From: JARIHD01 sp963815935
Lineage (GTDB): Bacteria > Patescibacteriota > Saccharimonadia > Saccharimonadales > UBA4665
DNA length: 64,000 bases
NCBI GenBank assembly: GCA_963815935.1
Contig: CAWFIL010000008.1
Location: 124,001-188,000, forward strand
Direction: 5' to 3'
The notes under the pieces were generated by a model. It made no database searches, had not been told where the DNA came from, and saw only the letters and a program-made list of their open reading frames with translations. Shown here in pieces: positions 53,078 to 62,109 of the stretch (position 1 is its first letter; each line of letters opens with the position of its first letter). The position numbers were made by a program, and so were the translations under genes.

Positions 53078-53670
53078 AGATAACTGGTATTAAGCAACAG
53101 CTTAAGCGGACCGACCGTTACTCGGTTTTTGTAGACAACAAATACTCGTTTAGCCTGAGTGAGTCTGCACTGTTGAACGAAGGTTTGGCGAGCGGCCAAG
53201 AGCTTGACGAACGACGACTGGCTGATCTAAAAGACGCCTCTGGGACCGATAAGGCCTACGGCAATGCCTTGCGCTATGTGGCAATGCGTCCACGTAGCAT
53301 ATGGGAAATGGAGATGTATTTGCGACGCAAAGATATAGAGGAGCCTGTCTCCAAACAAATTATCGAGCGTCTCGAAGCTGTAGGCCTGCTAGATGATGCT
53401 GTGTTTGCAAGGGCCTGGGTGGCAAATCGTCGTTTGCTCAAGAGTACTAGCAAGCGCAAACTCCGTCTGGAGTTACGGCAAAAGCACCTGTCACCCGCTG
53501 TTATTGACCAGGCAATGCAAGACGACGAGACCGATGAACGCGATACGTTGCGCGAACTGATCGCCAAAAAATGTAATCGCTACCCAGACCGAAATAAGTT
53601 TATGCAGTACTTGACTCGTCAGGGGTTTGGCTACGACGACATCAAGTCGGCATTACAAGAAGAACGCTAG
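53074..53670 (+). CDS. recX: RecX regulatory protein
   Basis: 198 residues from ATG 53074, ATGA overlap with the preceding gene. Three helical repeats: ALRYVAMRPRSIWEMEMYLRRK, VGLLDDAVFARAWVANRR and YLTRQGFGYDDIKSAL. RecX controls RecA filaments; here it is in the same region but separated from recA by three genes. Confidence 0.88.
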   Translation: MKITGIKQQLKRTDRYSVFVDNKYSFSLSESALLNEGLASGQELDERRLADLKDASGTDKAYGNALRYVAMRPRSIWEMEMYLRRKDIEEPVSKQIIERLEAVGLLDDAVFARAWVANRRLLKSTSKRKLRLELRQKHLSPAVIDQAMQDDETDERDTLRELIAKKCNRYPDRNKFMQYLTRQGFGYDDIKSALQEER

Positions 53671-54185
53671 GCCCAGGCTTTCGCGCCGGCGGGTACCCGT
53701 TGAGCTAGGTCTTGGATTACAATGTCGCGGTCAGTAATCTCGACGATTTGCGTACGGTCGATGCCGAGGCTACCGCCCGTGAAGTTTTTGATGAGTGATT
53801 GACCAACATATAACTTTTGGACAAACATGGTGTTGGTGTCGGTGGCAAAGTCAACGACCTTGCCAACCCTATTCTTGCTAACTGTTTTAACGGATTTGCC
53901 CATAAGGCTAAACCGTAGATCCATAAGGCTTTTAAGCCGTACGAGTTCTTCGGGCTCAGCCAGGGCGTCATAGTCGTTAATTACAATGCCCTGAGGGATG
54001 ACATCCCTGATGTCTTGAAAGAGCAGTATGACTTCTTTCTTTCGATGAAAACCATCGGTGCAGTAAAAGCCTTCTATCTTGAGATTATTAGGGTTAATGA
54101 TCATGCCAGTAGTCGTAGCTACGAGACCACCCGTGCGCAGACTGAGGACGGGACGATTGAGAAGGCTTCCACTCAGTTGTAACAT
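53667..54185 (-). CDS. PRC-barrel domain protein
   Basis: 172 residues from ATG 54185, with TATACT 7 nt upstream on the minus strand. Two PRC-barrel copies: SGSLLNRPVLSLRTGGLVA and SLMGKSVKTVSKNRVGKVVDF. Such domains often act in RNA processing or as protein adaptors; role unknown. Overlaps the recX end by 4 nt, convergently. Confidence 0.78.
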   Translation of the reverse strand: MLQLSGSLLNRPVLSLRTGGLVATTTGMIINPNNLKIEGFYCTDGFHRKKEVILLFQDIRDVIPQGIVINDYDALAEPEELVRLKSLMDLRFSLMGKSVKTVSKNRVGKVVDFATDTNTMFVQKLYVGQSLIKNFTGGSLGIDRTQIVEITDRDIVIQDLAQRVPAGAKAWA

Positions 54186-54263
54186 ATGCATAAGTATAGC
54201 GCGCCTGGCAATAATCTGCCAAAATGCTTGCGGTTTCGGGCAACTGTGCATAGTATTTGGCGC

Positions 54264-55856
54264 GTGAACAGAACTAAAACGATTATCACAAGTATATGTT
54301 GCATTATTGCTATTCTGGCGTCACCCGTGTACGCAACGGGTGCCGATAGCATCGAGATACAAGAGCCAATCTACCCTTCGTCGGTAATTATTACCGAAGT
54401 CCAGACCGGTGCTTCAGCGGCTGGCGACGAATATGTTGAGTTGTACAACACGGCAGACACACCAGTAGACATAACGGGTTGGCAGGTGCGCTACCGCAAT
54501 GCCACCACCACGGGCGACACGACGTTGTTGGCGACGATCACCCCGGCGGAAGGCTCGTCGGCGGTTACCATGGAGTCACGAGCCTACTATGTGTTGCATA
54601 CAGCAAGTATCGTGCTACCCAAGGGAGTACAAGGCCAGACGTATACTGCAAAGCTATCAAGCGCGGACAAAGTAGTTGCTTTGTTTGCGCTTGATAGCCA
54701 GGATTGCATGCTCCAGGTGCAGGATGCAATTGCTTGGGGTACGGCACTATTTGGCGAAGGGCAGGCCACCACCGCGCCACAGGCCACGGGCGACCGTTTA
54801 GTTGAGCGCTACCGCAATGCCGAGGGATTTTACCTGGATACAAATCACAACGACTACGACATTTTGGTCGTGCCCGCTACGGTTGACCTCATCACTCCGT
54901 CGGTTGCCAGCGGTGCTACGCCAGGCTGGAGTACCACATCGATTCGGCAGGATGAAGCCGTGCCGCCTCCTGAGGCCGGCGGTGGCTCGCAGCTCACAGG
55001 TATAGCAATGCAGGATTGTACTCTTCCTACCCCCGATGGTCCCGATACGTCTGAGTCTGGAGGCCTAGAACAGCCAACAGAACAGCCGCCGTCTACCATC
55101 ATCCAAGAGCCAGGCGAAGGTGCCCCGCCGACCAATCAGCCCAGCCTGCCTGCCGCCGACATTGGCCTTGCATCGCCACAAGTAACCGAGCTGCTGCCCA
55201 ATCCTGGCTCCCCACTCACTGATGCTGCCGACGAATTCGTCGAACTATATAATTCCAACGACGTAGGTTTCGACTTGAGCGGCTTTATGCTGGAATCTGG
55301 CCAGACGACCAAAAAGCACTACACGTTTCCGTCGGGAACAATCCTGGTCCCTCGTTCGTTTACGGCTTTTTTCTCGGCTACTACGCATTTGGGGCTTTCT
55401 AATACAGCGGGCCAGGTGAGCCTGCTGGACCCGTTTGGGAATAAAATCGGCGGCTCTGATCCGTACGGCACTGCTAAAGACAACCAATCCTGGACGCTCG
55501 CGAACGGTGCCTGGTACTGGACGACAACCCCGACACCGAATGCCGCTAACCGGGTAACGCTACCCGCCGCTAAAGCCAAGGCAGCTACTAAAAAGACGAC
55601 GACTAGCAAGATCGGCGCTGTCAAGGCCGCATCGACCACCAAATCGACGACCACTGCCGCCACGGCAAGCTCGCAGTTTGCTAGCGCCAACGAAGAACGG
55701 TCTCCTCTGCATACAGGGGTGCTTGCTCTGGTGGGGGGATTCGCGCTACTATACGGAGCATATGAGTACCGAAGTGACATGGCAAATAAGTTCCACCAGC
55801 TCCGACTATACCGAGAAGCTCGCCGAGAAGCTCGGCAAAGCGCTAAAGGGCGGTGA
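54264..55856 (+). CDS. Surface protein with two lamin-tail domains
   Basis: 530 residues from GTG 54264; TAGTAT (54251-54256) ends 7 nt before it. Signal peptide (ITSICCIIAILASPVYATG), lamin-tail domain 1 (about 40-170; EYVELYNTADTPVDITGW), Pro/Gln/Glu linker (about 215-300), lamin-tail domain 2 (about 303-430; DEFVELYNSNDVGFDLSGF), Lys/Thr/Ala-rich stalk and a C-terminal helix (about 483-500) with a basic tail. The C-terminal anchor would hold it at the membrane with its domains outside. Its last 95 nt overlap tsaE. Confidence 0.82.
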   Translation: MNRTKTIITSICCIIAILASPVYATGADSIEIQEPIYPSSVIITEVQTGASAAGDEYVELYNTADTPVDITGWQVRYRNATTTGDTTLLATITPAEGSSAVTMESRAYYVLHTASIVLPKGVQGQTYTAKLSSADKVVALFALDSQDCMLQVQDAIAWGTALFGEGQATTAPQATGDRLVERYRNAEGFYLDTNHNDYDILVVPATVDLITPSVASGATPGWSTTSIRQDEAVPPPEAGGGSQLTGIAMQDCTLPTPDGPDTSESGGLEQPTEQPPSTIIQEPGEGAPPTNQPSLPAADIGLASPQVTELLPNPGSPLTDAADEFVELYNSNDVGFDLSGFMLESGQTTKKHYTFPSGTILVPRSFTAFFSATTHLGLSNTAGQVSLLDPFGNKIGGSDPYGTAKDNQSWTLANGAWYWTTTPTPNAANRVTLPAAKAKAATKKTTTSKIGAVKAASTTKSTTTAATASSQFASANEERSPLHTGVLALVGGFALLYGAYEYRSDMANKFHQLRLYREARREARQSAKGR

Positions 55857-56229
55857 GATGATTGAACTCGTCAGCGATCTTGGTGGCGGCAAAACCACCT
55901 TTACCCGTGGCCTTGTACGGGGAGTGGGCAGTGAGGATAAAGTTGCCAGCCCAACGTTTACGATCAGCAAGGTCTATGACGCGGGTAAATTAGAAGTACA
56001 CCACTTTGACTTCTACCGGTTGCATGAACCGGGTATTGTTGCTGACGAACTTGCTGAATTGACCGGCGAACCCTCTATTGTTGTGGTGGTTGAATGGGGT
56101 GATGCCGTGCAGCACGTACTACCGATCGAGCGTTTGACGGTAGGCATCAAACAGGAACCAGACGGAACGCGAACCTTATCGTTTTCGTGCCCCACTTCGC
56201 TTAGTTACCTTGTGGAGGCTATAAAATAG
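55762..56229 (+). CDS. tsaE: tRNA threonylcarbamoyladenosine biosynthesis ATPase TsaE
   Basis: 155 residues from ATG 55762 with CGGAG 5 nt upstream. Walker A LVSDLGGGKTTFTRG, SPTFTISKVYDA, HFDFYRL and VVVVEWGD are the TsaE blocks. Helps TsaB/TsaD make t6A37 in ANN-reading tRNAs. The start is inside the 3' end of the lamin-tail gene. Confidence 0.93.
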   Translation: MSTEVTWQISSTSSDYTEKLAEKLGKALKGGEMIELVSDLGGGKTTFTRGLVRGVGSEDKVASPTFTISKVYDAGKLEVHHFDFYRLHEPGIVADELAELTGEPSIVVVVEWGDAVQHVLPIERLTVGIKQEPDGTRTLSFSCPTSLSYLVEAIK

Positions 56230-56621
56230 TGTTTATCCTGACCATACGAACCGATAACCCCGAGGCCGAAATAGGTTTGTTTAGCGATGGCGACAAACTT
56301 GTCTATCAACAGTGGCACGCACACCGCGAACTATCGGTTACGATACATCGAAAGATTACCGAGACCCTGGCCGCCCAAGGAAAGCAATTGGCCGACCTGC
56401 AGGGAATTATCTGTTTTGCCGGTCCTGGCAGCTTTACGGGTTTGCGGATTGGCATCACGGTCGGGAATGCATTAGCCTACGGGTTGGATATTCCTATCAT
56501 TGCTGCAAAGGGAGATGGCTGGATTGCGACTGGCGCCGACCGTCTGCTGCGTGGCGAGCGTGACAAGATTGCCTTGCCCGAATATGGTGCGCCAGTGCAT
56601 ATTACGCAACAAAAGAAGTAG
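56229..56621 (+). CDS. tsaB: TsaB-like protein (short form)
   Basis: 130 residues, starting at GTG that shares its first base with the tsaE stop (TAGTG). AGPGSFTGLRIGITVGNALAYG is the TsaB signature. Only the N-terminal ASKHA-like half is present, versus about 200-230 residues in most bacteria. Partner of TsaD in t6A synthesis. Confidence 0.82.
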   Translation: MFILTIRTDNPEAEIGLFSDGDKLVYQQWHAHRELSVTIHRKITETLAAQGKQLADLQGIICFAGPGSFTGLRIGITVGNALAYGLDIPIIAAKGDGWIATGADRLLRGERDKIALPEYGAPVHITQQKK

Positions 56622-56809
56622 CGTACGTAATATTGACCACATTCATAATTACAGCGTATAGTTTTACATAAGGATTTGCCGATTTTGCCAGTGCAGTCCG
56701 CTTTGAAACATTTTATAAACACATTAGATATTCAGATCTGTTGATAGTTGGCTAGTGAAGTGAAAGCGATTGCCGCCGGCATGATCTGCACGATAGAAAG
56801 GAAATGCAT

Positions 56810-58324
56810 ATGGACCCAATTACCATAGTGCTCGCTGTGGCTGGGCTTGCTATTGGCTTTGGTACAAACACAGTACTGACCAAACGTAAGGTGGGGTCGG
56901 CCCAAGAACAGGCCGATAAAGAGCTTAGCAAAGCCAAGAAAGATTCCGCCAAGTTACTAGACGAAGCTAAAGACGAGGCAGCTAAGCTGGCTGATCAGAC
57001 CAGAAAAGAAGAACAAACCAGGCGTCGTGAGTTCAAAGATATCGAGCAGCGTCTGGTTTCGCGTGAGGAGACCCTCGACCGTAAGTTTGACGATCTCGAC
57101 AAGCGCAGCGAAAAACTCCGCAAGGGCGAATCTGAGGTAGAGGAACTGAAGGACGAAATCCGCAGTATCCGCCAAAAACAGCAAGACAAGCTAGAAAAAA
57201 TTGCCAAACTTACCAGGCAAGAAGCTGCCGAAAAACTCATGCAAATGACCGAGCGCGATATCAGCGATGATCTAACTGGTCTGGTTGCCAAGTTGCAAAA
57301 CGAAGCCAAAGACAAGGCCGAAGACCAGGCCGCCGTTATTATTGCAACCGCCATGGAGCGCATGGCTAGCGAAGTAACTGCTGAGCGCACCGTTACTAGC
57401 GTCAAGTTGGAAGACGAAGAAATGAAGGGCCGCATTATTGGTAAGGAAGGTCGCAACATCCAAGCCTTGCAACGCGCGACTGGCGTGGATATTATGGTCG
57501 ATGACACCCCTGGTTATGTGGTGCTCTCGAGCTTTGACCCGGTCCGGCGTGAAGTGGCCCGCCAGGCGCTTGAAATGCTCATGAAAGATGGCCGCATCCA
57601 CCCGGGTCGCATCGAGGAAGTTGTCGCCAAGGCGCAGAAGAACGTCGAAAAAGACGTTGTCCGCGCCGGTGAAGACGCCGCCCGTGAAGTTGGTGTTATT
57701 GGTATCCCCAAGGAATTGCTGCACTTGCTCGGTGAGCTTAAGTACCGTACTACTTACGGCCAGAATGTGCTCAAGCACAGTACCGAGATGGCTCACATGG
57801 CTGGCATGATTGCCGAGGAACTTGGTGCCAACGTTAAGGTGACCAAATACGCTACACTGATGCACGATATGGGCAAGGCGCTTACCCACAAGATCGAAGG
57901 CAAACATCACCACATTAGCGGTGAAATGCTTCGTAAGTATGGTGCCCCTGAAGAGGTCGCCCTGGCCGCTGAACAGCACCACGATGACATGGAGGCTACA
58001 TCTGTCGAAGCGCTCATTGTCCGCGTGGTTGATGCTATTAGCGCATCGCGCCCTGGTGCTCGCAACATTTCTGCCGAAAACTTTGTAGAACGCATGAAAG
58101 AACTAGAGAACGTTGCCAACAGCTTTAACGGTATCGAGAAGTCCTACGCTATCTCGGCCGGCCGCGAAGTCCGTGTGTTTGTTAGGCCGCAGTCGATTGA
58201 CGACCTGGCTGCCATTCGCTTGGCCCGTGATATTGCAACCAAGATTGAGTCGACCATGCAGTACCCTGGTACCATCAAGGTCAACGTTATCCGCGAGACT
58301 CGCGCCATAGAATTCGCTAAGTAA
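56810..58324 (+). CDS. rny: Ribonuclease Y
   Basis: 504 residues from ATG 56810 (AAAGGA 7 nt upstream; ATG 56804 is too close to it). N-terminal helix (about 2-20), a long coiled coil (about 30-190), KH domain (MKGRIIGKEGRNIQALQRATGVD) and HD domain with HDMGKA. The membrane-bound endonuclease that starts mRNA decay. The 182-nt gap upstream holds a possible TTGAAA/TAGATA promoter and gives a long leader. Confidence 0.95.
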   Translation: MDPITIVLAVAGLAIGFGTNTVLTKRKVGSAQEQADKELSKAKKDSAKLLDEAKDEAAKLADQTRKEEQTRRREFKDIEQRLVSREETLDRKFDDLDKRSEKLRKGESEVEELKDEIRSIRQKQQDKLEKIAKLTRQEAAEKLMQMTERDISDDLTGLVAKLQNEAKDKAEDQAAVIIATAMERMASEVTAERTVTSVKLEDEEMKGRIIGKEGRNIQALQRATGVDIMVDDTPGYVVLSSFDPVRREVARQALEMLMKDGRIHPGRIEEVVAKAQKNVEKDVVRAGEDAAREVGVIGIPKELLHLLGELKYRTTYGQNVLKHSTEMAHMAGMIAEELGANVKVTKYATLMHDMGKALTHKIEGKHHHISGEMLRKYGAPEEVALAAEQHHDDMEATSVEALIVRVVDAISASRPGARNISAENFVERMKELENVANSFNGIEKSYAISAGREVRVFVRPQSIDDLAAIRLARDIATKIESTMQYPGTIKVNVIRETRAIEFAK

Positions 58325-58339
58325 TACCGAATTGCCAAC

Positions 58340-58894
58340 ATGAAGCCAACCAGACCCATAGCCTTTGTCATGCTCGGTTTTCCGGGCTCTGGCAAGAGCT
58401 ACATTGCGGCCTGGTTGGCTACGGTAACCGGTGCAGTCCACCTACGTGCCGATGATATGCGGGTAGCAATGTTCGGCGAAGAACGGCTTGAACACCACAA
58501 GAACTGGCGATACCAACAGCAAGTCCATGGAGCTATGCACTATGCAGCTACGCAGGTGCTGCAGGCTGGCGCATCGGTTATTTATGATGCCAACCACAAC
58601 TCGGCCATGAGCCGACAGCCAATTGCCCGTATTGCCCGTGAAGCTCAGGCGCTGCCGATTCTGGTCTGGGCCAAGGCGCCGCTGGCCCTTGCCAAACAGC
58701 GAGTCTTGGACCGCGAAGCGGCGGGTGGCCACAAGGTGTTTGAGCCTGATTTCGTGGAACGGATGGCCGCACACCTGGAGCCGCCTAAGGAGCATGAACT
58801 GGTCATCGAGCTGGATGGCACTGCCTCACAGACAGACCAACAGGCTGCCTTTACGCAGCAATTAGCAAAAATAATGGCTGAGCAAGTACAATAG
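58340..58894 (+). CDS. P-loop kinase (AAA_33/zeta-like)
   Basis: 184 residues. Walker A GFPGSGKSYIA, HLRADDMRVAMFG, DANHNSAMSRQP, and a lid-like R-rich segment (KQRVLDREAAGG). Family members phosphorylate small molecules or RNA ends. Starts 15 nt after rny. Confidence 0.78.
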   Translation: MKPTRPIAFVMLGFPGSGKSYIAAWLATVTGAVHLRADDMRVAMFGEERLEHHKNWRYQQQVHGAMHYAATQVLQAGASVIYDANHNSAMSRQPIARIAREAQALPILVWAKAPLALAKQRVLDREAAGGHKVFEPDFVERMAAHLEPPKEHELVIELDGTASQTDQQAAFTQQLAKIMAEQVQ

Positions 58895-58899
58895 AAGCA

Positions 58900-59508
58900 A
58901 TGATCAAGGTTGTATTGTTTGACTTTGGTGGCGTGCTGACAGAGAGCGGCCGCTCCGGGTTTATTACTGATACTGTCGCCGAGCTGTATGGCGTAGATCC
59001 GGCGAGTCTGGATATTGGGCAATATCACGCCGAACTCCGTCGCGGCCGCGGCGACGAAGACGAACTCTTCGAGCGTCTCAACCAGAAATACAGCAAACAC
59101 GTTACCAAACAGATGTTCCTGGACCGTATGCACCAGAGCTTTGTGCCGTCGCCAGGCGTCTACAATCTGGCCAAAAAGCTTCGCGAGCATGGCATTGGAA
59201 CGGGTATTCTGTCTAATATCTTTGCTATGAATGCCCGGATACTGGAAGGGCAGGGCTGGTATGACGGCTTTGACCCGGTCATCCTGTCGTGCGACGAAGG
59301 CTATGCCAAACCCGACAAAGAATTCTACGAAATTGCCTTGCGTAAGGTAGGCGTGCCCGCCAGCGACATCCTGTTTGTAGACGACCAAGAAAAATGCCTT
59401 GGCCCAGCCCGAGGGTTTGGTATGCAAGTGGTCGAGGCTAAAAATCCAGACCAAATCGTCTGTGACGTAAAAGCGGCGATTATGTCTGCGAATGGTATTG
59501 CACTGTAA
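58900..59508 (+). CDS. HAD-superfamily hydrolase, subfamily IA
   Basis: 202 residues. Motif I LFDFGGVLTESG has D-F-G instead of DxD (second Asp replaced by Gly), as in some HAD members that are poor phosphatases. Motif II SNIF, motif III KPDKEFY and motif IV FVDDQEKC are normal. TACAAT (58887-58892) ends 7 nt before the ATG. Confidence 0.82.
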   Translation: MIKVVLFDFGGVLTESGRSGFITDTVAELYGVDPASLDIGQYHAELRRGRGDEDELFERLNQKYSKHVTKQMFLDRMHQSFVPSPGVYNLAKKLREHGIGTGILSNIFAMNARILEGQGWYDGFDPVILSCDEGYAKPDKEFYEIALRKVGVPASDILFVDDQEKCLGPARGFGMQVVEAKNPDQIVCDVKAAIMSANGIAL

Positions 59509-59537
59509 GTACGCTTCAAACGAGTTACAATAGAATC

Positions 59538-59747
59538 ATGAACAGCGATACACCAACGCCTCCACCACCACAAGACGACATCGGGCAGTCGGCTGACCAG
59601 CTTTCGCAAAACCTGGAAAACGCCACCAACGGCGTCGACGATATCGCCAACAATCTTGAGCAGATAGTCGAGAAAGGCATTAGCCAAGCCGAAGACAAGC
59701 TCGATGGCTTCCTAAAGAGCCTCGATAACTTTCTGGGTAAGTTCTAG
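59538..59747 (+). CDS. Small acidic helical protein
   Basis: 69 residues: Pro-rich start (TPTPPPPQDD), then amphipathic helices with heptad-like spacing (SADQLSQNLENATNGVDDIA). TACAAT (59526-59531) ends 6 nt before the ATG. No family. Confidence 0.6.
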   Translation: MNSDTPTPPPPQDDIGQSADQLSQNLENATNGVDDIANNLEQIVEKGISQAEDKLDGFLKSLDNFLGKF

Positions 59748-59750
59748 CGA

Positions 59751-60338
59751 ATGCACACCGAAATAGAGGCCAAGTTCCTAGATATTGACCATGATGCTAT
59801 GCGCTCCAAGCTCAAGGAAATCGGAGCAGAGCTTGTAGCGCCCATCCGCCAGATGCACCGGGTCAACTATGACGTGCCCACCCGCAAGCGTGCCTGGGTG
59901 AGGGTGCGCGACGAAGACGACAAAGTCACTCTGACCTACAAACAGTTGGACGACCGTAGTCTACACGGTACCAAAGAGGTCGACCTGACGGTAGATAGCT
60001 TTGAGCAAGCTGAGGCTTTCTTGCAGGCAATTGGCCTACCGCCCAAAACCGACCAACAAACTACCCGTGAGAGTTGGAAGTTGGGCGATGTCGAAATTGA
60101 ACTGGACGAATGGCCTTGGATCCGCCCGTTCCTGGAAATAGAAGGTCCGGATGAGCAGTCTGTTCGCAATGTAGCCGGCCAGTTGGGGCTTGATTGGGCC
60201 AAAGCCGTCCACGGCAGCGTAGAAATTGCCTACCAAGCGGAGTACGACGTGACCGACGAAGACATCAACACAATCCCTGTGATTCACTTTGGGCCAGTTC
60301 CCGAATGGTTAGCCAAGCGGCGAAAGGAGCAAGCATGA
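59751..60338 (+). CDS. CYTH-domain protein (class IV cyclase/triphosphatase type)
   Basis: 195 residues. HTEIEAKFLDID has the ExExK motif; RKRAWVRVRDEDDKVTLTYK supplies the basic strand; EIELDEWPWIRPFLEIEG supplies the acidic metal site. Either adenylate cyclase class IV or tri/polyphosphatase; sequence alone cannot decide. Overlaps ymdB by 4 nt. Confidence 0.85.
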   Translation: MHTEIEAKFLDIDHDAMRSKLKEIGAELVAPIRQMHRVNYDVPTRKRAWVRVRDEDDKVTLTYKQLDDRSLHGTKEVDLTVDSFEQAEAFLQAIGLPPKTDQQTTRESWKLGDVEIELDEWPWIRPFLEIEGPDEQSVRNVAGQLGLDWAKAVHGSVEIAYQAEYDVTDEDINTIPVIHFGPVPEWLAKRRKEQA

Positions 60339-61132
60339 ACATCTTATACATCGGCGACGTAATGGCCGAACCTGGCATTAATCTGGTAGAGAAGTTGTTG
60401 CCCGGATTGCGGTCGGAGTATAACGTTGACTTGGCCATTGCCCAGGCCGAGAACCTGTCCGAAGGCAAGGGCATCATGTTGCTGGACTTTAACCGTCTAC
60501 GCAAAGCGGGCGTGGATTTTTGCACCGGTGGCAACCACTCATTTTTCCGCAAGGACATCTTTGCCCAGCTAAACGATCCCAACGTGCCGATTATCCGCCC
60601 GGCCAACTACCCAGTCGGCACGCCTGGCTTGGGCTACAAATACGTGAATACCACCAAGGGCGACGTCTTGGTAATCAGTTTGCTTGGCAAGATTGTGGGC
60701 AAAGACGCCGACCTACCCGTTGACAACCCGCTCAAAGTTGTCGACGCCATCCTGGAAAAAGAAAAACACACCAAGCATGTGGCCACAGTTATTAACTTCC
60801 ACGGTGACTACAGCAGCGAGAAGCGGATCATCGGCTACTACCTAGACGGCCGCGTAACCGCCGTGATTGGCGACCACTGGCACATCCAGACAGCTGACGC
60901 TGATGTATTGCCCAAGGGTACTGCCCACATCACCGACGTTGGTATGTGTGGCTCGCTTGACTCGTCTTTGGGTGTGGCCTTCAACAGCCTCATTCCGCGC
61001 TGGCGTGATGGCTACCAAACCCGCAACGTGTTGGAGTACGAAGGCCGTATGCAGTTTAACGCCCTGCTAATAACCGTGGACGAAGTAACTGGCCTGGCCA
61101 CCAAAGCCGAGGCGATCCGCAAGATTCTGTAA
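60335..61132 (+). CDS. YmdB-like metallophosphoesterase
   Basis: 265 residues from ATG 60335 with AAAGGAG upstream. IGDVMAEPG, QAENLSEGKGI, GGNHSFFRKDI, NFHGDYSSEKR, IGDHWHIQTAD and DVGMCGSLDSSLG are the YmdB metal-site blocks. Bacillus YmdB hydrolyses 2',3'-cyclic nucleotides and is encoded next to rny; the same neighbourhood recurs here with three genes between. Confidence 0.88.
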   Translation: MNILYIGDVMAEPGINLVEKLLPGLRSEYNVDLAIAQAENLSEGKGIMLLDFNRLRKAGVDFCTGGNHSFFRKDIFAQLNDPNVPIIRPANYPVGTPGLGYKYVNTTKGDVLVISLLGKIVGKDADLPVDNPLKVVDAILEKEKHTKHVATVINFHGDYSSEKRIIGYYLDGRVTAVIGDHWHIQTADADVLPKGTAHITDVGMCGSLDSSLGVAFNSLIPRWRDGYQTRNVLEYEGRMQFNALLITVDEVTGLATKAEAIRKIL

Positions 61133-61146
61133 CAACCGCTCCATTC

Positions 61147-61175
61147 TTGCTTATTTAGCAGTAAAGCGCTATAAT
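61147..61175 (+). promoter_or_regulatory. tRNA-Pro promoter
   Basis: TTGCTT (61147-61152), 17-nt spacer, TATAAT (61170-61175); the tRNA starts 13 nt later. Confidence 0.7.
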
Positions 61176-61188
61176 CGTATCTGTTTTA

Positions 61189-61265
61189 CGGGGTGTGGCG
61201 CAGTTGGCTAGCGCGCGCGGTTTGGGACCGCGAGGTCGAAGGTTCGAGTCCTTTCACCCCGACCA
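61189..61265 (+). tRNA. tRNA-Pro (anticodon UGG), CCA encoded
   Basis: Acceptor CGGGGTG/CACCCCG, anticodon loop TTTGGGA with TGG, T loop TTCGAGT, CCA at 61263-61265. A complete cloverleaf. Confidence 0.95.
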
Positions 61266-61302
61266 AGAAAAAAGAGTTACTAAACGGTAGCTCTTTTTTC
61301 TT
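61265..61302 (+). terminator. Terminator after tRNA-Pro
   Basis: AAGAAAAAAGAG...CTCTTTTTTCTT stem (with GTTAC/GTAG inner pairs) ending in a T run. Confidence 0.8.
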
Positions 61303-61387
61303 TATCTAAGCGCATAAAGAGAGGCAGTGGTCCAATTCATGGTATAATTACACAACTTTGTCGATCGTATGACCTCAAAGCACATTG

Positions 61388-61400
61388 ACAAACAGACAGA
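61388..61400 (+). repeat. Inverted repeat, left copy, flanking a foreign-looking gene
   Basis: ACAAACAGACAGA, exact reverse complement of 62166-62178. Both copies are followed further inward by GGTGG (after different short gaps). No target duplication seen. Confidence 0.6.
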
Positions 61401-61457
61401 CACAAGGTGGACAACGAGTACATGAACGAAATCATGTATTGGTTGTCCATCTTTGTG
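61401..61457 (+). ncRNA. Long stem-loop in the leader of the 61523 gene
   Basis: 61401-61425 pairs with 61432-61457 around a 6-nt loop, with about 21 paired positions, one bulge and few mismatches (cores TGGACAAC and TACATGA). A TATAAT at 61343-61348 would start a leader of about 170 nt containing it. Function unknown: RNA regulator, structured leader, or part of a mobile end. Confidence 0.5.
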
Positions 61458-61522
61458 CTATCAGAATGCACACTCTCTCTGTTAAGGGAGCATCATTGAA
61501 GATGGGGAAGTGAGGTATTGCC

Positions 61523-62050
61523 GTGTTTGGAATAGGGGTTGCCATCGTGGCCGCCCTCGTCGTACTCGCGATACTCGTAGCTGGCCTGATTATCTGGCGC
61601 CGGCTCACGGATCCGTCGCGTACGACCGAGGAGCCCCGGGCAACAATCGAGAGCTGCGTCTCTCCCGACCAGCAAGCTGCCATGCTCAGTTTCGTGACAA
61701 ACGTACTGGGTTACGGCACCGACGCTGAGCACTTCAGCAAGCTGCGGGCGCGACTTCTGAACGACTGCGACCCGTACCTGATCGCGCAACACATCGAGCA
61801 CGTCCGGATCGGTCACCACATACCTGTGCCCGAGCAGATGACGTTCGGCGAGCGCCGGTTGCTCACAAAGATTCTCGAGGGGAACATCCTGCTGCAGGTA
61901 GCCTGTGCGCGTTCGGCCACCTTCCTGGACAGTCTTGCCGAGCGGTGCCGCATGGCAATCGATGCAGGCGAGTCGATCCCCGAGGACCTCGTCCCCGACC
62001 AGTCGGTCGTCGATGCGTACCTCAACTTGGAGCGGGCATTGTTCGGCTGA
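61523..62050 (+). CDS. Membrane-anchored hypothetical protein with foreign codon usage
   Basis: 175 residues from GTG 61523 (GAGG 8 nt upstream). One N-terminal helix (about 3-26, GVAIVAALVVLAILVAGLIIW), then a soluble helical domain with several Cys and the run AEHFSKLRARLLNDCDPYLI. Codons end in C/G far more often than in neighbours (GACTGCGACCCGTACCTG-like text), which suggests transfer from a GC-rich donor such as an actinobacterial host. Flanked by an inverted repeat and next to tRNA-Pro. No family recognised. Confidence 0.65.
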   Translation: MFGIGVAIVAALVVLAILVAGLIIWRRLTDPSRTTEEPRATIESCVSPDQQAAMLSFVTNVLGYGTDAEHFSKLRARLLNDCDPYLIAQHIEHVRIGHHIPVPEQMTFGERRLLTKILEGNILLQVACARSATFLDSLAERCRMAIDAGESIPEDLVPDQSVVDAYLNLERALFG

Positions 62051-62109
62051 GTCGCCGATTCAATCTTCGTCCGATCCCGCGATGATGGGGCCACAAACAG
62101 AGAGAAGAG

